A stretch of 64,000 bases of DNA, taken from a virus. Shown here one piece after another: positions 18,484 to 28,900 of this stretch. The stretch lies in the IMG/VR virus record IMGVR_UViG_3300019763_000001, positions 62,001 to 126,000 of that record; one strand, written 5' to 3'. The notes under the pieces were generated by a model. It was not told the origin of the DNA, made no database searches, and saw only the letters and a program-made list of their open reading frames with translations. The position numbers were made by a program, and so were the translations under genes. Positions within the stretch are counted from its first letter, which is position 1. Each line of letters begins with the position of its first letter.

Positions 18484-18698
18484 TAACTTTCTCCAAAATA
18501 TCCTTAATAGCCAATTTCAAATCAGCTATTTCATTTTTTAAATCACTAATCTCTGACTGCTGTTTAGTTACTTTATGTCTACTCTGAATAAACTGTCTAA
18601 AATGCGTATTGATCTGTATTTACTATCAATGCATTACAATCGACACTTCTCGCTAACTGTTGATTACCTTCACACTTTACAAAATTTTCACTATTCAT
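18476..18698 (-). CDS. small neck-adjacent protein split at TAGA (73 aa after +1 reading)
   Basis: From the ATG at 18698 the frame runs 33 codons (MNSENFVKCE... to NTDQYAF) and stops at TAG (18599-18597). If TAGA (18599-18596) is read as one unit, it continues QFIQSRHKVTKQ... through a coiled-coil tail (SDLKNEIADLKLAIKDILEK) to TAA at 18476, overlapping the gp13 start. The downstream frame has no ATG, GTG or TTG of its own before its first long stretch. The joined protein looks like the small DALVVN...coiled-coil proteins found beside gp13/gp14 in T4-like phages (recollection, not a search). The late promoter ends only about 15 bases before the ATG and the SD is weak, so the start is the least certain part. 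Confidence 0.6.
18596..18599 (-). other. TAGA recoding site (GCA TTT TAGA CAG)
   Basis: Frame one ends at TAG; reading resumes in the +1 frame after TAGA. This is the only one of the four sites where the preceding codon (TTT followed by T) could re-pair after a +1 slip. Confidence 0.7.
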
Positions 18699-18712
18699 AG
18701 AGATGTAACCTA

Positions 18713-18720
18713 TATTTATA
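18713..18720 (-). promoter_or_regulatory. late promoter TATAAATA of neck/terminase genes
   Basis: Exact T4 late element, upstream of the small TAGA-split gene and gp13-gp17. It lies directly after a ten-base-stem hairpin (18743-18722). Confidence 0.8.
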
Positions 18721-18721
18721 T

Positions 18722-18743
18722 AAGGGAGCTTAAAAGCCCCCTT
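18722..18743 (-). terminator. hairpin after the DUF4815 protein gene
   Basis: AAGGGGGCTT (18743-18734) pairs with AAGCTCCCTT (18731-18722), one G-U pair and a two-base loop. No long T tract follows, so strength is uncertain. Confidence 0.5.
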
Positions 18744-18753
18744 TATTTAATAT

Positions 18754-21700
18754 TTATGCTAATAAAAGTGATCTAAAATCACTCAATGCAGGCATATTTA
18801 CTTTTTCAGTTCCTTTGAAAACCAACTTCCACTTTATTCCAGAAAATGATGTTGCAGATTCATATGTATATTCATATTCATAAAATGCGTCATTATCATT
18901 AATTGAAGGTTGCCCTTCTAATTTAATCCAGTTGTTTCCTGTTACAGGAATGTCTGCATCATTGATAATTTTGTAATACACTTCAAATTCTGTATCACCA
19001 GGACACTTAGCGTTAAAGTAGAGTTTGGCTAGTGTACTAGGGTTATTGGTAACAATATCCTTCGTCACATATCTAAACTGAGATTCACCACCACCTGATT
19101 GATCTTCATTTAGGGAGCTATCGCTCAATTGATTATCAATAAGTTTGATACCACTTCCCCATGCCCTAACGACAGGGCTTAATCTATCACTCTCACTTGT
19201 TAACACAACGCGAATTTCTAAATCCTTCGTTCCATCATATGTAATTACACCTCTAGTTCTAGGAATGACGTTTTCTCCTGGTACAAACTCAACCCAAGGT
19301 TGAATAGCTCTAGTATCTTCGTCTCTATACCTATAAAAGAATTGTGCATTTGTCCCTGATAAAATTTGCGTTTGTGTTGTAAAATTAAATTCATTATATG
19401 GAGTGTTTGTAATAAGAGGGAAATCGATACCTCCCATTTTACCTGTTGTTGTGGCTGGTGTTGTTACAACAAACTCGATCCAATTATCATTAACTGCTGT
19501 TACAGTATGGCTTCCTTGTAACTCTGAATCAACAATACCATTACCAGCAACTGATCCAATTAATGTAAATTCATCCCCAACTTTTAATCCATGTGACTTA
19601 ATATTGTATCTAATTGTTGTGGACCCAATTGTTGTATCCATTGGGTTAAAATTTGTATTATTGAATCTAGCGTCAGATGAAATTGAAAACCACTCTCTTA
19701 CTTCACTTGTTGTAGTAAAGCTCGCTCTATTGATTCTAAACTTCAAATCTCTAGTTTGATTAGGAGTCCATGTTGAACCATTACTCGATGATAAGAAAAC
19801 ACCAGTATGAGGTTGCTTAGATACTGTAGCAGTTCCATTGATTTGCGTTCCACCCATATCAGCAACATATACATTATATTCCTGTGTATCAGCTAATAAG
19901 ATGATTGCATATTCTTCATCACCTTCAATGTATATTGGTGTTTCAAATTCAAACTTACTATAAACTGAACCATCAGTCGATGTTGTAATATCATCTGGAT
20001 ATTTGAATGCAGTTCCTCCAGCAACTATCTTATCCGTAGGAATACCGTTTTCAACAGTTCTAATTTCCAAATTAACTGGAATTGTCATAGCTTTAGTGGC
20101 AAATGCAATATCAACAGATGTTAAGAACTCACCTTCACTTCCACTTGATCTAAAAGTTTGCGCGATTGGATCTCTAGGTCTAGTTCGAATTAACGAACCT
20201 CTAACGTAACTTGTAGAAGAGCTTGAATTCACGCCTAGTGTTGTAGTTCTTAGATAAGACCGTTGTCTAGTGTTTAATGAACCACCTGATGAATGTTCAG
20301 CACTTGCGAATGTTGTTTGTTCAGTTGAATCCATAGTATCTGTTAATACAAACTCATTAACACCAGAAGTGAATGGTAATACATTAGAGTTAGGGAGAGT
20401 TAAACGCCCTTCAATCTTACCATTTTTATCTGTTACTAAATTTGTACCAGATGCTTGCAATACTCCATTATAAAGAGGTTGAACATAGCTAGTAACATCA
20501 ACATTGGAGAAGTACGGATTTACTTTAGTAAACGGTCGCAGCCCTTCACCTTTAAAATCAATCGTTGTTGATCTCATATAAGGTAAAATTGATGTCGAAA
20601 CAACGCTATCGCCAGTTTGTTTAGTTGTGGTTGTACTTGTAAACGTAGTTGTAGTCCTAGTGGTTGCTGTGAAGTTATATAAACTTCCACCCATCCAAAA
20701 TTGAGTATTCCAACTATTTCTCAAGTTTCCTTGTACTGCCGCTCCTCTGTTATTGATAGTTTGGTTAATAATTCTAGGATTCGTATAAACTGTATCAACC
20801 CAAAAATCAGAATCAGGAGTTAGTAAAATACTGCCAGTCCATGTGAATACGGCATAAGGGTTAATATTGCTTGTTGATGTAGCATAAGGTTGCTCAACGC
20901 TAGTAACCTCAGTATACGTTTTGATATACTCGCCCCATCCTGATACATCACCAGCGCTAAACATATAATTACCAAACTCTTCAAATGTTGGCGTTAACTG
21001 CTTATTCTCAACATCAATAGAAGCTGCCCACTCTGGATGACTTGTTTCAGATAATCTAAAATCTCTAAAGTCATCAGTCGCAATACCATTTTTAAATCTA
21101 TCATTCCCTGTTGCAGCATCCAATACAGATATAGAGGTTGCTGATTGCTCCAAAGAATTTAAAGCAGTATAATATTCAACTTTCTCTATACGCTTTTCTA
21201 ACCTACCTATATCTCGCATGGTATAACGTTTATTGTCATATTCAGCGCTAATTACATCATCAACACTATACGTGTATGCAGGAATGGTGACATCATATAG
21301 AGCCATTGCATCATTCGGAATTAATGGTTTAGATGGATTTTGACTTGAAATACCTTTCGATACACCAAAAATACCATTTGCATTAACATACACAGTATCA
21401 ATACGGGGCAGATAATACTCAACATCAAATGTAATTCTGCTAGATGGCTTTGGTATTTCACCATTCGTAGATGAAGTGAATGTACCAGCAGTATTCTTAA
21501 TAGGCCTAAAGTCTAAACAATTAGTCAATCTATACTCTGTACCGTTACTCGACGTGTAAATTGGAATTTCATCATAATCTATTGCATAACTATCAACAGA
21601 GAAATAATCTCCAGAAGAATGTTCAAAATACTGATATTCAATGTTAAGAACTGTTGTTAATAAAGAGCCGTCTTTTGTTGAGATTGAACCAATATCATAG

Positions 21701-23604
21701 TAATTATCTCGTTGACCATTATCTAATATGAAGTCGTTAGTGACATCAGTACCGCTAGTTGCATCAGTAATCTTAGTGATTTTATAGATGTCATTTTTTG
21801 ATAGCGGTGCTTTATTTGTTGATGTTAGTGTCAAAACTTCTATTTGATAAGATAATGATTTTGACTTCTCTGCAGATACGCTTTTATAAACACTTGCTAC
21901 CAATCGAACAACGTTACCTGCTTCTGGTGCACCCAAAATAATTGTCATTTGTCTACCGAATGGAGTACCACCCAATACAGAAACAGCACTCGAATCGTAT
22001 ATAGTATTGTTAGTTGATATAAAGTTGTTGTTTGAACTGATATCGATAAAACTTTCACCAACTGCCGTATTGAATACAACTGTACCTGCTGCATCAGCAA
22101 CAGCCTCAAATGTTCTAAAAACAGTAAAATTAGTATCAGTTGAGCCAGTTGGCTTCAATGTTTTAATCGCATCATAAGAGCTTTGAAAAATCGAAACGTT
22201 TCTTCCACTAGCAAACAATACATTCAAATCAACATCCGTTACGAAATCACCTGATGCATTTCTCATCGACTTAACATCATTAAAATCATTTAAAGGATTA
22301 ATTTGAATATCATACAAATACAGTCTATATTGATTTACTGTTCCTGGCTCCCTTTCAATAGCTCTACACAGACAATCACCTATAACGGATCCAGTCGCCG
22401 AATTAGCAACAACAATTCCATCATACAAATCTAAACGTTGTGTTCGATCTAATGAAGGGAGTCCCAAAGGAGACGTGACGATAATGTAGTTACCGTAAGC
22501 TGCTCCAATAGCGCTATTATTACCAACTGCCGTATCTCTACCTTTATCTGTCACTACATATGAAAGAGATTGATTGTCAACTCTATAGCCTTTAACGTAT
22601 GCTACACCTTTGTTGATACCAAACGCAATCTTAGATGGATCACCACCTTCTGATGAGTTTAAGAATCCTTGTGAAACGCCTTCTTTCAAATGTTCAATAG
22701 GAAACCCATTAAGACCACTTACAACGTAATTTCCAGACTCTTCATATGTACGTCTAGCCATCATATCTTGCAATAGCGAATATTCAGCTGTTCTAATTTT
22801 TTGAGTCATTACACCATTTTTGATAGTCATTAACTCGATGAAGTCAGTTTCATCTATACTATCTTTAATAGCTAAAATAAGCTCTTTTTTGAGACGATGA
22901 GCACCTTCTGCTTTATAGTTGGGTTCACCTGTTGCATTTGATAGCAAAGAGACATCATCTGTTGGTGTTACAACACTTTCTTTATATTCAAAACCAACCC
23001 TAGCATTACTAGATAATGAAGCTTTTGATACAATGACAGTTTGTTTCGCATTTTGAACCATTGCGCCGTTGATGAAATAAACACCTGCATCAATAGTTGC
23101 GGATTGTCCATATTGCTGGGACGTAAACGTACCGGTAGCTACAATAAGCTTATTACCTGTAGGATCATATTCAAAAATATTGAATTTATCGCCAGCAACG
23201 AATAAAGTTGTTTCGTTATTAGTTGCAGAATCAAGAGGCTCAACAAAAAAGCAAATTGGATCAGTACCTTCAGCATCTCGCTTAATAACTATTTGAGCGA
23301 TAAGGCCAGAGTTTGCAGATTCAATTTTCAAATCATCCCTTGCTTCTAAGATTGCATATGGGTTATCTAACGTTACATATACAGTCTGTTGGCGCTCTTT
23401 GAATGTAATAGCTCCTGGTATTACAAGCGAGCCTTCCGTAAAGACATGAGAGCCAAAGCGTTCAATCTGCTTTTGCAGATATGTCTGCATCTGGTTGAGT
23501 TCACGCGCTTGAAGAGTTGAACCAGGAAGATATAGAATCTGCTCAAATTGCTTTGTTTCGTCGTAATCGTTGTAATATGGGTTAGTGTTTTGATTCACAC
23601 TCAT
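18754..23604 (-). CDS. giant baseplate/tail structural protein, DUF4815 type
   Basis: 1616 residues. The first 60 residues (NPYYNDYDETKQFEQILYL, then GSTLQARELNQMQTYLQKQI) match the DUF4815 N-terminus of large virion proteins in cyanophages and other marine T4-like phages. A helical RRL-type hairpin (IGRLEKRIEKVEYYTALNSLE) lies near residue 800, and the C-terminal half is beta-rich, fibre-like, with Ser/Thr repeats. Such proteins are virion components, probably linking baseplate and fibres; the exact site is inferred. SD GGGAG. Promoter variant at 23645-23652. Confidence 0.8.
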   Translation of the reverse strand: MSVNQNTNPYYNDYDETKQFEQILYLPGSTLQARELNQMQTYLQKQIERFGSHVFTEGSLVIPGAITFKERQQTVYVTLDNPYAILEARDDLKIESANSGLIAQIVIKRDAEGTDPICFFVEPLDSATNNETTLFVAGDKFNIFEYDPTGNKLIVATGTFTSQQYGQSATIDAGVYFINGAMVQNAKQTVIVSKASLSSNARVGFEYKESVVTPTDDVSLLSNATGEPNYKAEGAHRLKKELILAIKDSIDETDFIELMTIKNGVMTQKIRTAEYSLLQDMMARRTYEESGNYVVSGLNGFPIEHLKEGVSQGFLNSSEGGDPSKIAFGINKGVAYVKGYRVDNQSLSYVVTDKGRDTAVGNNSAIGAAYGNYIIVTSPLGLPSLDRTQRLDLYDGIVVANSATGSVIGDCLCRAIEREPGTVNQYRLYLYDIQINPLNDFNDVKSMRNASGDFVTDVDLNVLFASGRNVSIFQSSYDAIKTLKPTGSTDTNFTVFRTFEAVADAAGTVVFNTAVGESFIDISSNNNFISTNNTIYDSSAVSVLGGTPFGRQMTIILGAPEAGNVVRLVASVYKSVSAEKSKSLSYQIEVLTLTSTNKAPLSKNDIYKITKITDATSGTDVTNDFILDNGQRDNYYDIGSISTKDGSLLTTVLNIEYQYFEHSSGDYFSVDSYAIDYDEIPIYTSSNGTEYRLTNCLDFRPIKNTAGTFTSSTNGEIPKPSSRITFDVEYYLPRIDTVYVNANGIFGVSKGISSQNPSKPLIPNDAMALYDVTIPAYTYSVDDVISAEYDNKRYTMRDIGRLEKRIEKVEYYTALNSLEQSATSISVLDAATGNDRFKNGIATDDFRDFRLSETSHPEWAASIDVENKQLTPTFEEFGNYMFSAGDVSGWGEYIKTYTEVTSVEQPYATSTSNINPYAVFTWTGSILLTPDSDFWVDTVYTNPRIINQTINNRGAAVQGNLRNSWNTQFWMGGSLYNFTATTRTTTTFTSTTTTKQTGDSVVSTSILPYMRSTTIDFKGEGLRPFTKVNPYFSNVDVTSYVQPLYNGVLQASGTNLVTDKNGKIEGRLTLPNSNVLPFTSGVNEFVLTDTMDSTEQTTFASAEHSSGGSLNTRQRSYLRTTTLGVNSSSSTSYVRGSLIRTRPRDPIAQTFRSSGSEGEFLTSVDIAFATKAMTIPVNLEIRTVENGIPTDKIVAGGTAFKYPDDITTSTDGSVYSKFEFETPIYIEGDEEYAIILLADTQEYNVYVADMGGTQINGTATVSKQPHTGVFLSSSNGSTWTPNQTRDLKFRINRASFTTTSEVREWFSISSDARFNNTNFNPMDTTIGSTTIRYNIKSHGLKVGDEFTLIGSVAGNGIVDSELQGSHTVTAVNDNWIEFVVTTPATTTGKMGGIDFPLITNTPYNEFNFTTQTQILSGTNAQFFYRYRDEDTRAIQPWVEFVPGENVIPRTRGVITYDGTKDLEIRVVLTSESDRLSPVVRAWGSGIKLIDNQLSDSSLNEDQSGGGESQFRYVTKDIVTNNPSTLAKLYFNAKCPGDTEFEVYYKIINDADIPVTGNNWIKLEGQPSINDNDAFYEYEYTYESATSFSGIKWKLVFKGTEKVNMPALSDFRSLLLA

Positions 23605-23644
23605 CTAAAATTCTCCCAAAAAAATATAAATCTATTGTTGACAA

Positions 23645-23652
23645 TATTTATT
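23645..23652 (-). promoter_or_regulatory. probable late promoter variant AATAAATA
   Basis: In context TTAATAAATA, 41 bases upstream of the ATG at 23604, the same distance seen for other copies of this variant. Confidence 0.55.
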
Positions 23653-23701
23653 AAGTTGCTTAATATGTAGTTTCTAGCTTAGCAAAGCATAAACAACACA
23701 A

Positions 23702-23880
23702 GAAAGTTGATAACTGGCTAAAGAGAGGTGAGGTTATGTAACACGTTAAATTTTTATATTTTTATAATAGTAAAGAGTGAAAGTTGATAACTGGCTAAAG
23801 AGAGGTGAGGTTATGTAACACGTTAAATTTTTATATTTTTATATTTTTATATTTTTATATTTTTTATAATAGTAAAGAGT
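23702..23880. repeat. imperfect tandem duplication with expanded ATTTTTAT octamers
   Basis: Unit 1 is 23702-23778 (77 bases), unit 2 is 23779-23880 (102 bases). They are identical except that unit 2 has three extra ATTTTTAT octamers and one T, consistent with slippage. Each unit contains, on the plus strand, an SD-like GAGAGGTGAGG followed by ATG TAA, a start-stop minigene. The 332-base gap between two late genes holds this repeat, a terminator and a promoter variant, and no gene I can support. Confidence 0.85.
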
Positions 23881-23883
23881 GGG

Positions 23884-23916
23884 AAAAAGACGTTGACATA
23901 ATATCAACGTCTTTTT
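23884..23916 (-). terminator. strong bidirectional terminator
   Basis: Perfect 13-base stem (23884-23896 with 23904-23916), A5 on one side and T5 on the other, loop of seven. It follows the lectin-domain protein gene on the minus strand and could also stop plus-strand transcripts. Confidence 0.9.
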
Positions 23917-23936
23917 CGTTTGAATGGATATGTATA

Positions 23937-25844
23937 TTAGACTGGTATTTCGCTAATGAAATATTCAGGGAATATAACAGGAGTAGGTTCTGAATCAGTG
24001 CCTGATCTAATTCTCTGAGGACCGATTCTACCAATCCAGCCACCGACTGAAGGATCATCAAGTGTACCTATTGTGAATTTCTTCCAAGCTGTTCTGATTT
24101 GCAAAGGAGGAATTGAATCTGCATTGCTATCATTAACGTATACTTGAACTATCGCAGCATCAGAACTAAAAACATCTAATGCATGGTTTATTCTTACACT
24201 AAACCACGTATCGCGAGGTAAAATAGTTGAATTAGCTTCAATAAATTCAATACCTGTTGTTCCTCCACCAATACCACGAGCAAAGTAGAGTTTATTGTCA
24301 TCCATATTGAAGCGCAAACCTTGCTCTATGCCACCACTATCAGTGAAGCTTGCAATGGATACGTAGCCGGTTGTTGTGTCTGCACTTGAAATGTAGAACC
24401 AACCTTCATGACTCCAATCTGATTTTAAAATTGATCCTGCTGCTGTCATCTGCAATTGAGCTTTATTTGCATTATCTAACACGTAAACGGCAGTATTATT
24501 GATCTCATCTTGTATGATATTATACTTCAATGGATCATCAATTAACAGGTAAAAACCTGATGGATTGTCTTGAGCAATCACCTGACCACTAGAACTTGTC
24601 GAGTGCTCTTGATCAAACCAGCTTGTCATAAACATGTTAGGTATTTCTACTGGTTCAGGAAAAACAGGTGTAAGCTGTTGAACAGGTTGATCGCTTGCAA
24701 TATCCTCACCAATAATAACAAATCTAGTAGCAATTTCAAATGGATCATATTCTAACACTTTAAGTGAATATGTCACTGGATTAGAATCCTGCAAATATCC
24801 AACTGAAATAATAGGAGAAGATTCATTAAATGTGATTGTTCCTCCATAACTATTCTGATTATCTAAAATATCAATTGTATATTCATCGTTAATAATGTTT
24901 CCATCAACTGAGAATACACCTTTAACGTTACCATTCATCCAATCTACTTCATTAATGTCCATTTCGTTGATTGTGAGATGTTTAAACAAATAACTATGAT
25001 CATTGCTAAAACCAATTATGTTCAAACTCTCATCGCTGTGATTAGATGAATTCCAATCATCAACCTCAGTTGTATCAATATCAATTTTAAGATCAACATC
25101 TCTTATGATTAAACCTGCGTATACCCAATCTCGTTCTATAGCAAAATTGACTATATCAGATAAATCAACAGCAGGAGCCTGCATTTCACTTTCACTGGAG
25201 ATTCGAGCAACAATATTATCAACATCGTTAAATGGAACTCCAGATAGTGGGAAACCAACTTTCAAACCATATCTTAAGTATGTTTTGAGTAAATTTGCGT
25301 CTAAAGCCCCTTCATATGATAGTTGCCTATCTAAGATTGATTGTATCAGATTTTCGCGTATTTTTTCTGAATATTTAGAGAATTCTGCATTAACATCATT
25401 AACTAATGCAATGGTATTTTTTGCAGTTAAATCCAAATCATTAAGCTTTTCTATAAAGTCTGTTTCTTCTGGTGTTCTATCGTTACTATCTTTTGCAACA
25501 GCTAGCATTGCTTTGCTTGAACCAAATGCTTTAATTACCATAGACATATCATTTTCAAGATCTTGTTTAATCTTATTGATGATACGACCTTTTGTGTCCT
25601 CTGTAGTTAATTTATCAACAATAGCAATTCTAGTAACAAAAGTATCTTTATTTGATCTAAGAATATAGCTATAACCTTTTTGAGAATAACCATACTCGTT
25701 AAAATAATTTACACTAGAAGCAACTATCGAATATATCTCTAATTCTGCAAGTCGTACAGGTGGATAATTAGCAACATCTGAACCAAATTCAGACAGTAAG
25801 TCGTTAATTACTCTACCTGTAGGTGCGTGATAATATTGTGTCAT
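23937..25844 (-). CDS. tail structural protein with C-terminal LamG/ConA-like lectin domain
   Basis: The likely start is the ATG at 25844 (MTQYYHAPTG, 635 residues), with the SD AAAGAGG; a longer frame reaching 25916 would run through a hairpin (25897-25891 with 25869-25863). The N-terminal 200 residues are helical. The C-terminal 200 residues show a ConA/LamG pattern: SHEGWFYISSADTT, RFNMDDNKLYFARG, WFSVRINHALD, GGWIGRIGPQRI. Such domains bind sugars or surface ligands. Downstream of the propeller fibre gene, so probably a tail-tip or fibre component; role inferred. Confidence 0.75.
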   Translation of the reverse strand: MTQYYHAPTGRVINDLLSEFGSDVANYPPVRLAELEIYSIVASSVNYFNEYGYSQKGYSYILRSNKDTFVTRIAIVDKLTTEDTKGRIINKIKQDLENDMSMVIKAFGSSKAMLAVAKDSNDRTPEETDFIEKLNDLDLTAKNTIALVNDVNAEFSKYSEKIRENLIQSILDRQLSYEGALDANLLKTYLRYGLKVGFPLSGVPFNDVDNIVARISSESEMQAPAVDLSDIVNFAIERDWVYAGLIIRDVDLKIDIDTTEVDDWNSSNHSDESLNIIGFSNDHSYLFKHLTINEMDINEVDWMNGNVKGVFSVDGNIINDEYTIDILDNQNSYGGTITFNESSPIISVGYLQDSNPVTYSLKVLEYDPFEIATRFVIIGEDIASDQPVQQLTPVFPEPVEIPNMFMTSWFDQEHSTSSSGQVIAQDNPSGFYLLIDDPLKYNIIQDEINNTAVYVLDNANKAQLQMTAAGSILKSDWSHEGWFYISSADTTTGYVSIASFTDSGGIEQGLRFNMDDNKLYFARGIGGGTTGIEFIEANSTILPRDTWFSVRINHALDVFSSDAAIVQVYVNDSNADSIPPLQIRTAWKKFTIGTLDDPSVGGWIGRIGPQRIRSGTDSEPTPVIFPEYFISEIPV

Positions 25845-25912
25845 TTTAAACCTCTTTATAAAGGGCTTCACCCAAACTTTTACATTTAGAGAAGCCCGTT
25901 TTCGATCATTTA

Positions 25913-28900
25913 TCAAGCTGTCTTAAATTCAGACCATTCTGAATAACTAGAACTAACAGGATCAACTGACGTATATTTAACTCTAACACTATACCACTTA
26001 CCACTTGCTAACGTTGCAGGTGATAATGAAGTTAAGTTACTTGATGCACGCTGTAATTGTGAACCAACATCCCAAGTACCTGTTTCGTTTGTTAAAGCAA
26101 CAGTTGTTCCATCAATAGATACAATAACACCTGTACCATTATTGCCGTTACCAATTTCGGTAATGCTTTGACCTATAGCAAAGCCATCAGCATCGGCACC
26201 AGATATTGATAATTCTGTTACTGCACCTACGCTTCCTGTAGTCCCGACGCCAGATCCGTTGTACGATATCCAGATGATATTTCCGCTAGTTTCATTTTTA
26301 GCAACTGTTCCTTCAGCGTTTATAGGAGATGTTTGAATATCCCATGTTATTCCAGAATCATTTGATACAAAGACGTCTGAATTAGTAGCATCATCAGCGA
26401 CGAATTTGCCATCAATAACTTTTAAAGATCTACAGCCTATTAAAACATTACTGGTCGTATTGACCCAAGTTGTTCCTCCATTTGTTGATCTATAAAAAAT
26501 TGTATCTGCGCTATTTTGTACAATACCAATATTATTATGGAAAGCCCATGTTAGTTGTCCAGTTGTATTAGATAGAGGAATACTACCTGCTGCTGACCAC
26601 GTTGCGCCATTATTAGTGGATTTATAAACAGTTCTTGTTGAAGCGTTAGGTCTACCAACTAAGTATAAGTGTCCAGTAACTGAATCTATACAATGATTTC
26701 TGTAATTTAATCCACCTTCGATTAGCATACTGAAACCAACCGCAGCGTCAGAAATTACAGTATCATATTCAACCATTGACCACGTTACACCATCGTCTGT
26801 AGTTCTAGCTAAATAACTTCTTTCGCTTGTGGTTGTATTACCAGCACCTCCTGCAACTAACCATATTTGGCCAGTTACGTGAATAACGTTTCCTGTATCA
26901 ACGTGAGCAAATCCAGATATATCAGGTAGCGACATCAAACTACTTTTCATATCAACGAAATTTGAAAAGGTGCTATCATTTTTAATAAATGCATTTTGTG
27001 TTGATGCTGTTCCTCCATTTGAGCTATTTCCTATCATCCATAAACCGCTGCCATTGCTCGCTATAGTTTTTACGATATTAGGAACAATAGAAGTATTATT
27101 ACCTAAACTAGATTTAACAACAGAATTCCATGTAGCTCCATCATTTACAGATTTCCAAATATCATTTGGGGTTGATACTTTACCTGATGTCGTTAACCAC
27201 ACACCTGTAGTTTCATCAACAGAAATACCACCCAATTCAGTATATACAGATCCTGATGTATTTGAAGCTGCTTGTATTCCAGTTCCAATTGATGTGATAG
27301 CATTTGTTGATGATGTAGCACTCACACCATTAAATGTAGAAACGCTTCCGGTTGCTGCTCTATCAACTTTAGAACCTACTGTCCATACACCATTTGAAGA
27401 CGATAACGTAATTTTAGTATTGTCTAATGATGCTATTGCACCACTAGCATCACCACCGCCACCCAATTCAGTGATAGAGTCACCGGCTTTAAATCCATCT
27501 GTTTGACATCCTGAAATTGTTAGTTCAGTTGAAGGTATTCCAGTACCATCATATACATAAATTCTATCATCTCCACCTAATCCACCAACTGCTATCGTTA
27601 TATCAGAAATTGGATCATATTTAACCTGTCTAACTTTACCTAGAAATAACGTCTGCAGTGGATGTACACTTGGGACAATTGTTGCGCCATTATCTGTTGT
27701 ATAACAACACGGTGCTACAATAACGCCGTTTGCTTCATAGATCCATCGTCTAGCGTTGAAGTCGTTAGAAGCTGTTCCAGGATTTGAAAGGCCACTATCT
27801 TGATATGTCCAGTTAATCAAATCATCTGACCAATATAATCCAACAATTGATGCACAGAACCATCTACCTGATGATGATCTAATGATCTGCCCTGGCGCGT
27901 CATCGCCTGTTCCTAGAGCATTTGATTGCGTCCACGTTGTACCAAAATCAGTTGAGAAACGAATATTTGAATCTGAAAGCCCAACTATAACAGCTGTATC
28001 ACTAACGCTATCATATGTTCCGAATCTAGCTTCTGGTGCTGCAACAACGGTACTCCAGCTAGTTAGATCGCCTGATGTTATTGATCTTTGCATAGCTCCA
28101 GAAGAGCTTAATAACAAGACTCTATCTTGAGATTCACTATAAAATGCACCAACAGAGCTTAAAGGATTAATCACATATCCAGCGGACGATGTAAAAGACC
28201 ATGTTGCTCCATTATCATTACTTCTATAATAACCACCTGCTTCAAAAGTGTATACATATCCATCATTCATTTTGAAAATGCCAGAAGTCTGATTTCCAGA
28301 TCCCAGCGGATTTCTCTCGACAAAAGTTGCTCCACCATCTGTACTTACAAATATAGTTCTATCCGCTGCACCACCAACGTATATAGTTCCATTATCTGGA
28401 TCCACAAAAATCATATCCTGCACTTCTATAGTTCCTGGATCTGTTCCTCTTATATTACCAACAGGCGTGATCGTATTGACAGCTGTTATATTGTTAGTGC
28501 TGGTTAATTGATTTAAACCATCTCTAAACTGCCATTCAGTTGTATCATGCGCACCAGCGGAATTTAAAGGAGTATATGAACTACTTGTAATTGTCGGATT
28601 ATTACTAATACCTGTTGCATCATTAGTTGGCGTTAAAATAACAGGTTGCTGAACAGAAGGAATTGCCGCTGTTGTTGTCGCTGTAAATACATCAGTTTGT
28701 TCTGTCCCATCTAAACCTACATGAACTGTTAAATCATATGAAGTTGTAGATGTATTACCAACAGTTAACCTAACTTGAATGGTATCCCCATTATTGATAT
28801 CTATGCCAGTTGCTTCATCATCAGGAAGAGTTTGAAATGCACTTCCGTTAATGGATATTAACTTATTAGTTGCACCTACTCCCAATACACCCCAAACTTT

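Noticed and set aside
23805-23993. Plus-strand ORF starting at GTG in the tandem repeat
   Set aside because: It is mostly TTTTTATA repeat translation running through a terminator into the antisense of a structural gene; low-complexity shadow.
25105-25668. 187-residue plus-strand ORF opposite the lectin-domain protein
   Set aside because: It lies wholly antisense to a well-supported gene, with no SD or promoter; a shadow frame.
26970-27506. 178-residue plus-strand ORF opposite the large fibre
   Set aside because: Antisense to repetitive fibre sequence, with no ribosome-binding site; a composition effect.
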